A stretch of 64,000 nucleotides of DNA, taken from positions 1 through 64,000 of the forward strand of contig NZ_JACSQL010000012.1 in the NCBI RefSeq assembly GCF_014836635.1, read 5' to 3'. The notes under the pieces are model-generated. The model ran no database searches, was not told the DNA's origin, and saw only the letters and a program-made list of their open reading frames with translations. Of the stretch, positions 55,201-63,701 are shown piece after piece (position 1 is the first letter of the stretch; each line of letters starts with the position of its first letter). This stretch comes from Paenibacillus gallinarum. Its GTDB lineage: Bacteria > Bacillota > Bacilli > Paenibacillales > Paenibacillaceae. The position numbers and the translations under genes were made by a program.

Positions 55201-56517
55201 TTAAAGTAAAGCCAGCTCGATCATAGCCTGTCGTAAACCTGGTGAGATGGGGTTAGGATTTCGAATAGGTCCCATAACTAATCTAGCTTTATGCCGAATT
55301 TCCTCAATGCTTTGTTTTGAAAGACGAAACTTATTCACACGCAAATTCTCAATTATCTCCTGAGCTAACTCGACCGGCATATCGTTTGTAATTATATCAA
55401 TTAATGATGAAGGGTCCACAACAGAACCTAGGGCTGACTTTACTTCATATGTATGTTTAGTAGAGGTTGCTGCAATCATAAGTTGAGAATCTATATGATT
55501 TTGACTCTGAAAGAGCTCACTGTTTTGCTTAGCATTATGCTGATATTTTATACTTAGTCTGTTCAGACACTCTCTCATAGCCTCGGACTCGTCATCTGCC
55601 CACCACTGAAATTCATCCCCTTCCTTTGAAAGAGATACAGCTTTCTCCAAGGGTATTGCTGCACAGTAAATGCTATAACCAAATTTATTATTTGAAGGAG
55701 TGAACCTTTGAATCCATGTCTTCCCCTCAGTAGGATCAACATAAGCTAAACTAAATACTTTATACTTCTGCACTACAGACGACGATTTATCATTATGATT
55801 AAAATGGTTCACTCCAAACATTTCGCGAAATACAAAGGATTCTCCAAACGTTTCCATAAACTCATTAACAAACTCACTCCAGTCTTCATCGATAGACGAG
55901 TGAACTTTCATTTGACTCTCTGCCAGATACAACGAAATCATCGATCGGTTGGGTACCTTTGCAATCCATGATGCATCTATAAAGTAATACGGTGTAAATC
56001 CAGCAGCCTTGTAAGCTGCTGTCCGCTTCTGAATATAGTTGTTATAAGACTCATCTTCTCGAGATCCTGTCACATAATCTATAGCCCACTTTTCCCCTGA
56101 AGGAAACACCAATATGTAATCCGGAACGATATGAAGAACGGATCGGTACATATAACCGTCTTCAAGAAGAACTCCGTGAGTTTTCACTTGTCCTTCTAGA
56201 TAGGTACGAAGGATAGCTCGACCTACTCGATGAATTTGAATACTCTCTTGTTTATTAACACGGCGGATATATTTTTCGTAGTTGTCCGCACTAGGACAGC
56301 GTTTGCCTTCATGGCGAAAGTGGGGGGATTCTTCCCGAAGCACTAAAATCACCTGCTGACTGCAACACTGACAACTAAAGCTCCTCTTACGAGAGTGTAT
56401 ACGATACTTTTTTTCTAATGTTTGAATGATAGCACTCCTAGAAGACCCTTCCAAAGCCTCAGTTCTCCATTCCTTAGCGATATCAATTTTCTGATCAAAT
56501 AGAATGGCGGTTTCCAT
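55201..56517 (-). CDS. CoiA-like competence/nuclease family protein
   Basis: 438 residues from ATG 56517; GGGGAGGG precedes it, and the upstream ATG at 56547 is less well placed. Near residue 50 a zinc-finger-like region FSCQCCSQQVIL and SPHFRHEGKRCPS matches the CoiA-family opening. The following VLLEDGYMYRSVLHIVPDYI and KWAIDYVTG resemble a PD-(D/E)xK-type core (D in VPDYI, D in AIDYV), with a possible lysine afterward. CoiA proteins are needed for processing DNA taken up by transformation. The last 200 residues are unrelated to that family as far as I can see. No competence genes are adjacent, so a DNA-processing or defence role is open. Confidence 0.6.
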   Translation of the reverse strand: METAILFDQKIDIAKEWRTEALEGSSRSAIIQTLEKKYRIHSRKRSFSCQCCSQQVILVLREESPHFRHEGKRCPSADNYEKYIRRVNKQESIQIHRVGRAILRTYLEGQVKTHGVLLEDGYMYRSVLHIVPDYILVFPSGEKWAIDYVTGSREDESYNNYIQKRTAAYKAAGFTPYYFIDASWIAKVPNRSMISLYLAESQMKVHSSIDEDWSEFVNEFMETFGESFVFREMFGVNHFNHNDKSSSVVQKYKVFSLAYVDPTEGKTWIQRFTPSNNKFGYSIYCAAIPLEKAVSLSKEGDEFQWWADDESEAMRECLNRLSIKYQHNAKQNSELFQSQNHIDSQLMIAATSTKHTYEVKSALGSVVDPSSLIDIITNDMPVELAQEIIENLRVNKFRLSKQSIEEIRHKARLVMGPIRNPNPISPGLRQAMIELALL

Positions 56518-56695
56518 AATGCCCTCCCCTGTAATATTTATGTACATTACTTCCTCACTGTTCTATTAAAATCCTTGTTGATAAGCAGTTAAGTAGCTTC
56601 TGGCAAAGAATCGAGTTAAGTAAAATTTGGGATACTAAGCATCTTTAAAATCGAGGATTGCTTTTTATCATACTTTATTTCTTGGAGGGATTATA

Positions 56696-57007
56696 TTGGT
56701 AAGACCAAAGCTTAATGGGGTAAGTACTAAGATTGTAGAAGCTAACGTTTTTCTAAACCAGGCAAAGGGATTATATGATAGATCGGCCAAGGTTGGAGAG
56801 AGGTTAATATTGTTAGAAGGTTCATTATTAGAAGAGCCTGATTTAAATGGCTGGATTTATCGTGATCTTGAGAGTTTACTAGGTCAAGGATTTGTGGTAA
56901 AGATAGGTAGAAAGTATATTGTAAAACATCCAATTAGTGGTATCACTAGTGGAACAGCGGCGTCTGTACTTGGAGTGGGCTTTAAACCTGCAGGATACAG
57001 GCTGTAG
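56696..57007 (+). CDS. Small hypothetical protein
   Basis: 103 residues with a TTG start after TTGGAGGGATTATA. It contains GERLILLEGSLLEEPDLNGW and RDLESLLGQGFVVKIGRKY, which look like a small winged-helix or mixed alpha/beta domain. It ends in a G-rich SGTAASVLGVGFKPAGYRL. I do not recognise the family. It is divergent from the CoiA-like gene across about 180 bases, so they may share a control region. No membrane segment or signal peptide was seen. Confidence 0.5.
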   Translation: MVRPKLNGVSTKIVEANVFLNQAKGLYDRSAKVGERLILLEGSLLEEPDLNGWIYRDLESLLGQGFVVKIGRKYIVKHPISGITSGTAASVLGVGFKPAGYRL

Positions 57008-57137
57008 AATTCGCAAATGGGAAAAGTATAACAGATGCTGAAGAAAAGTAAGAAGAGTTAATGTGCTAAATGCATTTTCTACAGAGAGCAGCTATGAATT
57101 CGGTTCGATTTTCTACATCACGACACAACAATCGGTC

Positions 57138-57513
57138 TCAGCCCATAAATTGAGGTATTATGCCCTCATGTGAAAAAAGAGAACATGTAACAATGAAGCT
57201 TGGATATGCATCGAGCTTGGCTGTAAGGCTAGATACGTTAACTTGGCCAGTTGAATAGGTAACTGCTCCGGTGTTTCTTTTTGTAAGTATTTCAATAGCT
57301 ATCCCTATTTTAGCATATTTGTCCGAAACGCCTGAGTTGTTATCGAATTTGAAGTTAACTTGTTGAACCGTACGGTATGAGGCATTCGCCATGTCTTTAG
57401 AGAATGTGCGATTGCACCTTTGAAATCTACTTTGTAAGCAGAACTTGGGGGTCAAAAGGTGAGTTTATCCAAGCATCTGAAATAATAATACGAACAGCAA
57501 ATCAAATAGTCAT
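57138..57513 (-). pseudogene. Possible decayed secreted-protein gene
   Basis: On the minus strand GGAGGTGCCTCAA precedes ATG 57513, but TGA is the fourth codon. A second frame from 57455 to 57138 has normal protein composition (ANASYRTVQQVNFKFDNN, KYAKIGIAIEILTKRNTGAV, KLDAYPSFIVTCSLFSHEG). The two together look like a small exported protein disrupted near its start. The evidence is only compositional. Confidence 0.35.
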
Positions 57514-57626
57514 TTGAGGCACCTCCGTGTTTTCCTGCTTTAGTATTTGAAGTCACTCTACTAACGAGCTCTTCATATATAGGGGAGTTTTAAAACGACT
57601 TTTAACAACCAGAGAGGGTGGTGTTT

Positions 57627-58103
57627 TTGAAAAAGTTATCTGTTTTTTTTATAGCGATATGTTTTGTTTTAGTTACAGCAGGTTGCAGCAAGGCCAATGG
57701 AAAGTTTGAATTTCTAATTCCAAAAGATTACGTTGGATGGGTTTATATCATATACGATCAATCAGAGTATCCAGAGATTAAGAAGGAGGACGGAGTGACT
57801 ACCTTCCGAATTGGAGAGGATGGCATCCTTAAAACATCTAACAAAGATGCCTTCTATGGTACTTCTACTGACAGATACTTTTATGTAGACGAAAAAGGAA
57901 ATAAGGTAAAGGAACTTGATCAAATAGAGGATATTCATAATAAGGGCGTAGGAAATAAGGGCGAAGGAGGCGGAGTCAAGAACGGAGTAGAATATACTAC
58001 CGAAGCACTTTCTACTGTCGAGTCCTTTTTTGTAGGAGACAAGAGTTTGATGAAGAACTACAAGGAAGTTTATCCAGAGGACGAAATGGAGCAAACAAAG
58101 TAA
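57627..58103 (+). CDS. Lipoprotein, DUF6843-like
   Basis: 158 residues from TTG 57627 with GAGAGGG upstream. A lipoprotein signal peptide is clear (KKLSVFFIAICFVLVTAGC, lipidated C20). The mature part begins KANGKFEFLIPKDYVGWVYI, close to the small DUF6843 lipoproteins of Bacillus relatives. The rest includes a glycine-rich GNKGEGGGVKNG loop. It should sit on the outer face of the cell membrane. Function unknown. A strong terminator follows, so it is a single-gene unit. Confidence 0.75.
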   Translation: MKKLSVFFIAICFVLVTAGCSKANGKFEFLIPKDYVGWVYIIYDQSEYPEIKKEDGVTTFRIGEDGILKTSNKDAFYGTSTDRYFYVDEKGNKVKELDQIEDIHNKGVGNKGEGGGVKNGVEYTTEALSTVESFFVGDKSLMKNYKEVYPEDEMEQTK

Positions 58104-58123
58104 ATAATATCATTAACTAAAGC

Positions 58124-58157
58124 AAGAGCAGCGGAACTATATCCGCTGCTCTTTTTT
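58124..58157 (+). terminator. Terminator of the lipoprotein gene
   Basis: AAGAGCAGCGG pairs perfectly with CCGCTGCTCTT around an 8-base loop, followed by TTTT. Confidence 0.85.
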
Positions 58158-58341
58158 AATTAATGATGTTATAAATGAAAGCAAAGTATCCCGATTTTTC
58201 AAACTAACTTTTACAATTAATGCAATTAATTCACTGATAAAATATGTTTTTTACTAAAAAAAGCATACGTTCTAAAAATGAGAATAGCCCTCTAGGAACT
58301 CCTAATTACAAGCATAGTTGCAGAAGAGGAACTCAGCAGTG

Positions 58342-58584
58342 ATGAAGCAAGATTCTATGGTTGAACGGTTTCGTAGCGAAGTTTATCCGATTGGTTGGCG
58401 GCTACAATATCACGAGAAAGAACGAAAGCATGAGTTATCTTTATTTGATGGTGCTCCTGAAACATCATATCGCACGGACTATTGGGATAGTAGAATCCTG
58501 GTTAAAGACTTTCTTTTAACACTGTCGATAAAAGGTAGAACTATTCTTTACAAACTTTATGTCGAAGATCTAACAGAAAAATAA
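58342..58584 (+). CDS. Small hypothetical protein
   Basis: 80 residues from ATG 58342 (AGAGGAA just upstream). It contains EVYPIGWRLQYHEKERKHEL and LVKDFLLTLSIKGRTILYKL, consistent with a small alpha/beta domain. The family was not recognised. Downstream (58597-58829) two frames show gene-like pieces, QQFIQTVLLQEAKQKETEAM and DIEKISNSIRIPKEDAKSQI. They suggest a second small gene broken by a frameshift. Confidence 0.4.
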   Translation: MKQDSMVERFRSEVYPIGWRLQYHEKERKHELSLFDGAPETSYRTDYWDSRILVKDFLLTLSIKGRTILYKLYVEDLTEK

Positions 58585-58870
58585 GTAGCTTTAAATATGA
58601 GTCAGCAGGCGGGGAACAGATGGAAGAGAAAGATGATTCAACAGTTTATACAGACTGTATTGCTTCAAGAGGCGAAACAGAAAGAAACGGAAGCTATGCT
58701 AGATTAGTGATTTATATCAGGATGATATCGAAAAAATCAGCAATTCCATACGTATTCCGAAAGAAGATGCCAAATCACAAATTATTGTTGAATTGCTTGA
58801 GTATATTCAAAACGAAAAGAATGGCTAGACCAATGATGCGCTTGGGTGTAATAAGTAGTTATATCAAATA

Positions 58871-58937
58871 GACTGCAGGCAAACTAGTTTAAGCTAGTTT
58901 GTCTACAGTCTGAAGGTTTCCCAACGAAACCTTTTCC
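58871..58937 (+). terminator. Two adjacent hairpins before the membrane-protein pair
   Basis: CAAACTAG/CTAGTTTG flanked by GACTG/CAGTC forms the first hairpin (58871-58911). GGTTTC/GAAACC followed by TTTT forms the second (58916-58937). The second resembles a short terminator. Confidence 0.5.
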
Positions 58938-58979
58938 CATTTTCAACGTATAAAATTTCAACAATGGGAGGTGTCGCAC

Positions 58980-60293
58980 ATGATTAGGGACAACGATTCG
59001 TTGCTGATCCATGAACGGGAAGATCGAAGAATGGAGCCCTTCTTCTGGATTCTGACGTTCGAAGCCATGGCGGTTTTGATAGTGCTGGCCATTGCTATGA
59101 TTGCCGGACCGATTGTGCTGCTATGGTATTATCCTGCTTGGTGGGCGTACACCTTGTTAGCTGTCGGAGGGGTGCTTGGGGTGCTGCTTGCGCGATTTAC
59201 CTACAGGTATCTGACAAAACTTGTGAGAAAAAACCGTCGTCTAAGCACTTATCGAATTTACGAGGATAGAATCGAGGCCGTGGTTTATGATGCCGACGGG
59301 AGGAATGCTGCGGAGATCGATATTCCGTTAGTACAAGTGGAATCTGTATATGCATCTGTGCAGGTGGTGAATCAGGCTTACCATTACCAGAAGACGGGAT
59401 GGACGGAACGCCTTTCTCCTTTTGATGTGCTGCCCATTCTGTACATTGCATATAACAGTGGCAGGAATCGGCGCGTGCTGACAATTCCTTTCTATAAGGA
59501 TGATTCGGTCGACCGTTGGCTAGGTGCCTTGCAGAAACGGGAAATTCCGATACAGGTCATAGATAGGATGATGCAGTCCGTGTCCGAAGCTTTTCAATTG
59601 GATGCCATTGATAGTGGTGATTATACTTATCCATTTTTATATAAAGGTAATTTTAAGATTGATATCCAGCATGCTGTGGTCGAAATAGAGCGGAAGAAAA
59701 AAATGGATATAGAGCTGGCTATGGCAACCGGAGAGGAAGAGCCTCTTGAGGATCCGACTGCGGAAGAAGAGAGGAAGACAGCGGCTTCAAGCTACTCTTC
59801 TTCCTCACAAACAAATGCTACTCCTCCGGGTAAGGAGCTCGTTCCCGGAGATTCTGATGCCCGCTGGCTCCGATTTTCGTCCATAGGCATACTGGTGCTT
59901 CTCGTCGCCTCGCTATACCCGATCGTCCTTCTGGAGGAAACGCGTATTTTTCCGGACATTAGCGTGTTCTTGTGCTTTGGTTTATTGTTTGCCGGGGCGC
60001 TGGCTTACTTCTACCGGATGCGACAGTTGAAGGGTTGGGCCGCGTTCCGGTTCGTACTGATTACCAGTCTGGGATGGATTATATTGGGTCTTTCTTTGGA
60101 GACAAGGGGAGAGATCGCTTATGAGACAACCTCGATTGCCTCAGCGATAGCTCTCCTCCAGCCTGTCTTAGTCTGGCTGCCTTACTATGCGGCAGTGTGG
60201 ATCCGGCGACGGTGGCCTGCCTCTTACCATCTGGTGCCTAAGCCACCACGATTGAAACGCCTTGACGGTAGAGGGAAGGGGGGAAGCGCATGA
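58980..60293 (+). CDS. Multi-pass membrane protein of unknown function
   Basis: 437 residues from ATG 58980, which has GGGAGG at 8 bases; the GTG at 58971 overlaps that site. Two hydrophobic segments near residues 20-75 are followed by a soluble domain of about 190 residues (DRIEAVVYDADGRNAAEIDI, FDVLPILYIAYNSGRN). Next come an acidic, serine-rich linker and four or more segments in the C-terminal third. The soluble part resembles PH-like domains of bacterial membrane proteins, but I am not sure. It overlaps the next gene by four bases. Base composition is richer in G+C than the defence genes. Confidence 0.6.
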   Translation: MIRDNDSLLIHEREDRRMEPFFWILTFEAMAVLIVLAIAMIAGPIVLLWYYPAWWAYTLLAVGGVLGVLLARFTYRYLTKLVRKNRRLSTYRIYEDRIEAVVYDADGRNAAEIDIPLVQVESVYASVQVVNQAYHYQKTGWTERLSPFDVLPILYIAYNSGRNRRVLTIPFYKDDSVDRWLGALQKREIPIQVIDRMMQSVSEAFQLDAIDSGDYTYPFLYKGNFKIDIQHAVVEIERKKKMDIELAMATGEEEPLEDPTAEEERKTAASSYSSSSQTNATPPGKELVPGDSDARWLRFSSIGILVLLVASLYPIVLLEETRIFPDISVFLCFGLLFAGALAYFYRMRQLKGWAAFRFVLITSLGWIILGLSLETRGEIAYETTSIASAIALLQPVLVWLPYYAAVWIRRRWPASYHLVPKPPRLKRLDGRGKGGSA

Positions 60294-60829
60294 ATTTATA
60301 TCATGAGATATTTTTCTCCAAATGGCATCTGATTACAATTGTCGCGATCGCCGTCGCTTGGATTTCACTCTGGCTTGGGGGGTATGGCCGGAAAGCAATG
60401 CTTAAGAGTGGAATTGGGGCAACAATCTTTTTATATATAATTGCCCTAATTCCACTGGCTGTTACGATTCATGATAGGGAATATGTAGCAAAGAGAATGA
60501 CCAGCCAGCTTGATCACCACTATGCTTTAAGGGTAGAACAATCCTTGGGCAAGGAATTAAGCGACATCGACCAGCTCGCAGCTTTCGCCTCCTCGCGTAG
60601 GGATGACGATAGCTACACAACGTATATATTTGCCGGAAATTATTCCGAATCTTTCTCGTTTAGCGGCAGCTTGGATATATTGATTTATGATAAGCAGGGC
60701 AAGGAACTGCATAAGGAGAAATACGAGCAGATCGTCCTGAAGCCTGGTGAGAAGAAGAAGATTGACCAATTCTACTCGCTACGGGATGCCAGCAACTATC
60801 AATATAGGTTTGTTTATCACCGTTATTGA
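60290..60829 (+). CDS. Membrane-anchored protein paired with the preceding gene
   Basis: 179 residues. Two hydrophobic segments lie at about 13-30 and 40-58. They are followed by an outside domain of some 115 residues (SQLDHHYALRVEQSLGKELS, SFSGSLDILIYDKQGKELHK). The end of this is beta-rich and may be a small sandwich, given VLKPGEKKKIDQFYSLRD. ATGA overlap with the upstream gene suggests a two-protein membrane complex. No known family was recognised. GGGGAAGC precedes the ATG. Confidence 0.6.
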   Translation: MNLYHEIFFSKWHLITIVAIAVAWISLWLGGYGRKAMLKSGIGATIFLYIIALIPLAVTIHDREYVAKRMTSQLDHHYALRVEQSLGKELSDIDQLAAFASSRRDDDSYTTYIFAGNYSESFSFSGSLDILIYDKQGKELHKEKYEQIVLKPGEKKKIDQFYSLRDASNYQYRFVYHRY

Positions 60830-61000
60830 ATTTAGTACTATGCTGAGTGTCTATGGGAAGCTCCATGAATAATCCTCCTATATCTACATAAATTGCGGTA
60901 AATAAAGGACTTTTAATTTGAACGAATGATGTACTACTATAAGAATGGACGCGGTCAATGTGGATCTTAGGATTGTTCACTGGAATCCGACCTATCAATC

Positions 61001-61042
61001 AAAAAAGTTTATTGTCAGGGCAACCGGCAATAAACTTTTTTT
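61001..61042. terminator. Strong bidirectional terminator
   Basis: AAAAAAGTTTATTG pairs perfectly with CAATAAACTTTTTT around a 13-base loop, with a T run on either strand. Confidence 0.8.
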
Positions 61043-61082
61043 GTTGCTCATAAAAACCCCTTGATCATTCCCGAAAGTGTCC

Positions 61083-61300
61083 ATCTGCTGCAGATCACCC
61101 ATGACCGCCGCATAAGCGCAGGAAATAATGCCGTGTGCTTGTTCGGTCCTGTAGCGCGCCGATAATTACCCTATTAAATAGATCCATCAGCATACAAAGG
61201 TAATGCCATTTCCGGACTTTCTCACACGTTAGTTGCTCAAACACATTCGCCGTATTTACTTCGTTACACGACGTTTTATTGATGCTTGTACTGAACTGTG
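61083..61300 (-). pseudogene. IS3-type OrfB transposase relic
   Basis: The minus-strand frame reads TSCNEVNTANVFEQLTCEKV, RKWHYLCMLMDLFNRVIIGA, LQDRTSTRH. This resembles the DDE-core stretch with (V)MDLFNRKIIGW of IS3-family OrfB. It is short and lacks the rest of the catalytic domain. Confidence 0.5.
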
Positions 61301-61771
61301 TACCTGGAGGCCAGGCCTTTGATGCTTATTCGCCGACTGAAAGGTGAGTCCGTGCTCATAAAAATTATTAAATAAAAGCTAATCTTCAGTGGAGCCGGTG
61401 GCGAGTTCCATCGTTGTAGTGATATTTACATGGAATATTTCTATGATTTAAATTATGAGGGGCTTTCTCTAAGAGCTGAACAACAGGCCTTATTAATGCC
61501 CAGTTGTTCTTCGAGATAAAGGCATAGGACGTAATTCAAAAGCATGTTCAGTTCTACATCCTGAATAGTTTAATGAAGATTTGTCGACTCTTCATGGGTA
61601 TGTTTGAATTTAAACATCTCTCTTTACGGTTGACCTTTGATCCTTCTTTATCAAAGCAATCAAAAAGGATCAACCAGAAGGAGGAGTGATCTCATAATAC
61701 GAAAAGGCAGGAAATTTTGAGATGGTTGTGGAATAAATTCACAGACTTTACTGCATAAGGAGGTCTTAACT

Positions 61772-61930
61772 ATGTCATCTTCAATGCATAGTATAGTCAT
61801 AGGTGGACCTTGTAGAAGACGGGCAAGGAGATATACTTTTAGTAAAAACTTGTGAGGGTGGCTGGGTATACCCTGGTGGACACATGGAAGTGGGAAAAGG
61901 GTGTTTTATTAGCCCATTCCTTCCATAAAA
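61772..61930 (+). pseudogene. Truncated Nudix hydrolase gene
   Basis: AAGGAGGTC precedes ATG 61772, reading MSSSMHSIVIGG. One extra base near 61805 shifts the frame, after which LVEDGQGDILLVKTCEGGWV and YPGGHMEVGKG follow. The Nudix box begins (GGHMEVG) but its REIKEE half is missing. It is a decayed fragment. Confidence 0.6.
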
Positions 61931-62090
61931 TCGGAATACTTGAAAACATAAGCGCCTTAAACGCCTATGCTCCTTATTACATAAAGTTAAAAGCCAGTAT
62001 TGAAACTGTGTCGTCAATAAAAAACTCCTGTTTTAAGTCTAAAGAAGTTTACCTAAGAGTTAGAAAGATAAAGATATGGAGGGACAGAAA

Positions 62091-63284
62091 TTGAAAAGGA
62101 TACCAGTAGTCATTTTTATGTTATTGATCATAATTTTAAGTGGCTGTACATCAGAACAACCAAAAGAAGCTTCGGAGGAACAAGATAATTCAACAGTTAC
62201 TCAAGTAAATTCTGAGGAAGCTGTAGAACCGACTCGTGAACAGAAAATAGAACAATTGTATCAAGAACTGAAGGAACAATACCCTGTTGCAGACTGCAGT
62301 CAAAACGAAGTGGAAGAAGCGGCTGAATGTCCAAAACCAGACTCTTTATCAACTGATCTGAAAGAAAATATAAATATTCAAATTATTTTGGATTCATCTA
62401 AAAGTATGGATCAATTGATAAATGGGCGCAGCAAGATGGAAATTGCTCAAGATGAGATTTCTAAATTCGTGGCCAGATTTCCAAAGAATACATACGTATC
62501 TTTTAGAGTGTACGGTCAGGAAGGAGCAAACGATCTGGAGCAAAAGAGTCTTTCGTGTTCTTCTACGGAAATAGTCTACTCTTTCCAGGAGTTAGACCAA
62601 GCTAAATTCAATACAGCTATACAGGATACAAAACCTGCAGGTTGGACGCCGATTGCGAAAGCGCTAGAAGAGGCAAAAAAAGATTTTGCTGAATTTAAAG
62701 GTGAGAATAATACAAACATTATCTATCTTGTTACGGACGGGCTAGAGACTTGTGGAGGTGATCCAGCGGCTGCAGCTGCAGCTTTAGCCGATTCCGACAT
62801 TGAGGGCGTTATCAATGTAATCGGATTCGATGTTCAAGAAAGTACCGACAGTTTAAAAGAGATAGCGAAGAATGGGAATGGTGAGTACTTTGATGCAAAA
62901 AACGATGCTGCGTTAAAGAAAATTTTTGAAGATAATTTCAATTGGTATGAATGGACGACCTATTATAACTGTGTATGGTTAAATGAAACAACTTATAGCA
63001 ACAACGTATGGTTAAAAGAATCGCTAGAGGCAAACTGTACATGGCTTGAGCTTACGACGCAAAAAAATAAGATTTATGCAGAAATTTCAAACAGAAAAAA
63101 AAATCAGGATCAAGAGGCTATAGAATTTGGTGAAGAGGTATATCAACGGATTGAACAGGAAAATGATGCAATAATCCAGGAAAAGAGGGAGAAGAAAGAT
63201 CAGCTTGTTGAGGAATCAAGACAGTTTAGGGACAAGGCTGTTGAGAATGCAAGGACAGAACGTGATGAAAGGATTAACCCATAA
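62091..63284 (+). CDS. VWA-domain lipoprotein
   Basis: 397 residues from TTG 62091; the ATG at 62076 contains the binding site GGAGGGAC. The lipoprotein signal is KRIPVVIFMLLIIILSGC with C19. A VWA domain spans about 85-280: MIDAS ILDSSKSMD, the threonine in GWTPIAKAL, and the aspartate in VTDGLETCGGD. After it come three 11-residue repeats and then a charged coiled-coil tail (EEVYQRIEQENDAIIQEKRE and onward). It should hang from the outer membrane face and bind a metal-dependent partner. A terminator follows at 63302-63341. It is unrelated in sequence context to the TerY-like gene. Confidence 0.8.
   Translation: MKRIPVVIFMLLIIILSGCTSEQPKEASEEQDNSTVTQVNSEEAVEPTREQKIEQLYQELKEQYPVADCSQNEVEEAAECPKPDSLSTDLKENINIQIILDSSKSMDQLINGRSKMEIAQDEISKFVARFPKNTYVSFRVYGQEGANDLEQKSLSCSSTEIVYSFQELDQAKFNTAIQDTKPAGWTPIAKALEEAKKDFAEFKGENNTNIIYLVTDGLETCGGDPAAAAAALADSDIEGVINVIGFDVQESTDSLKEIAKNGNGEYFDAKNDAALKKIFEDNFNWYEWTTYYNCVWLNETTYSNNVWLKESLEANCTWLELTTQKNKIYAEISNRKKNQDQEAIEFGEEVYQRIEQENDAIIQEKREKKDQLVEESRQFRDKAVENARTERDERINP
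62967..63065 (+). repeat. Three tandem 33-base coding repeats
   Basis: Consecutive units NCVWLNETTYS, NNVWLKESLEA and NCTWLELTTQK each contain N-x-x-W-L at the same positions. A degenerate earlier unit (NFNWYEWTTYY) may precede them. They form the link between the VWA domain and the coiled-coil tail. Confidence 0.65.
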
Positions 63285-63701
63285 CATAAATGTGTAATAT
63301 GAAAGAGGGACCCTTAAGTATAAAGTTGTCTCTCTTTTTTTATGTGCTATAAGGCGTGTCTTCAAACTCAAGCAAGCCACACCTCATCAGTATCTAGGTA
63401 GACATGATTTTAATTCGATTTTAGGCGGATCATTCATACTTTCCTTACGATACGGTTTAAGAACGACTAGTTGAACTTGCACGGAGAGTAGGTTCACAGC
63501 TTAAAAGGCCTACAATGTGAATGGTTTGATGCTGGAGATAAAAGAGGGGCTGTTGCTAGCAGGATCTAAGTCGGAAAGCTTTATACATATTGTATCGAAA
63601 GAGGAGACTTTGTAGTATTGCCAGGAGTGAACAATTAGGTTGAATGTTGATGATGATAAAAAACCTTAATTTATAAGGATTATGGAAAGACTTAAGTACA
63701 T
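63285..63701. other. Intergenic stretch with terminator
   Basis: It contains the terminator at 63302-63341 (AAAGAGGGAC with GTCTCTCTTT, one mismatch, then a T run). No gene was recognised in the rest. Confidence 0.5.
63302..63341 (+). terminator. Terminator of the VWA lipoprotein gene
   Basis: AAAGAGGGAC and GTCTCTCTTT pair at nine of ten positions around a 16-base loop, ending in TTTT. Confidence 0.65.

Larger units (their letters stand above)
60830..61771. other. Intergenic stretch with terminator and transposase debris
   Basis: It holds a terminator at 61001-61042, an IS3-type OrfB relic on the minus strand (about 61083-61300), and AT-rich sequence with a GGTTGA/TCAACC repeat around 61622-61673. 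No intact gene was seen. Confidence 0.5.

Noticed and set aside
62091..63284. VWA lipoprotein as part of the TerY-type module
   Set aside because: It is an exported lipoprotein 14 kb away with its own terminator and no kinase or phosphatase beside it.
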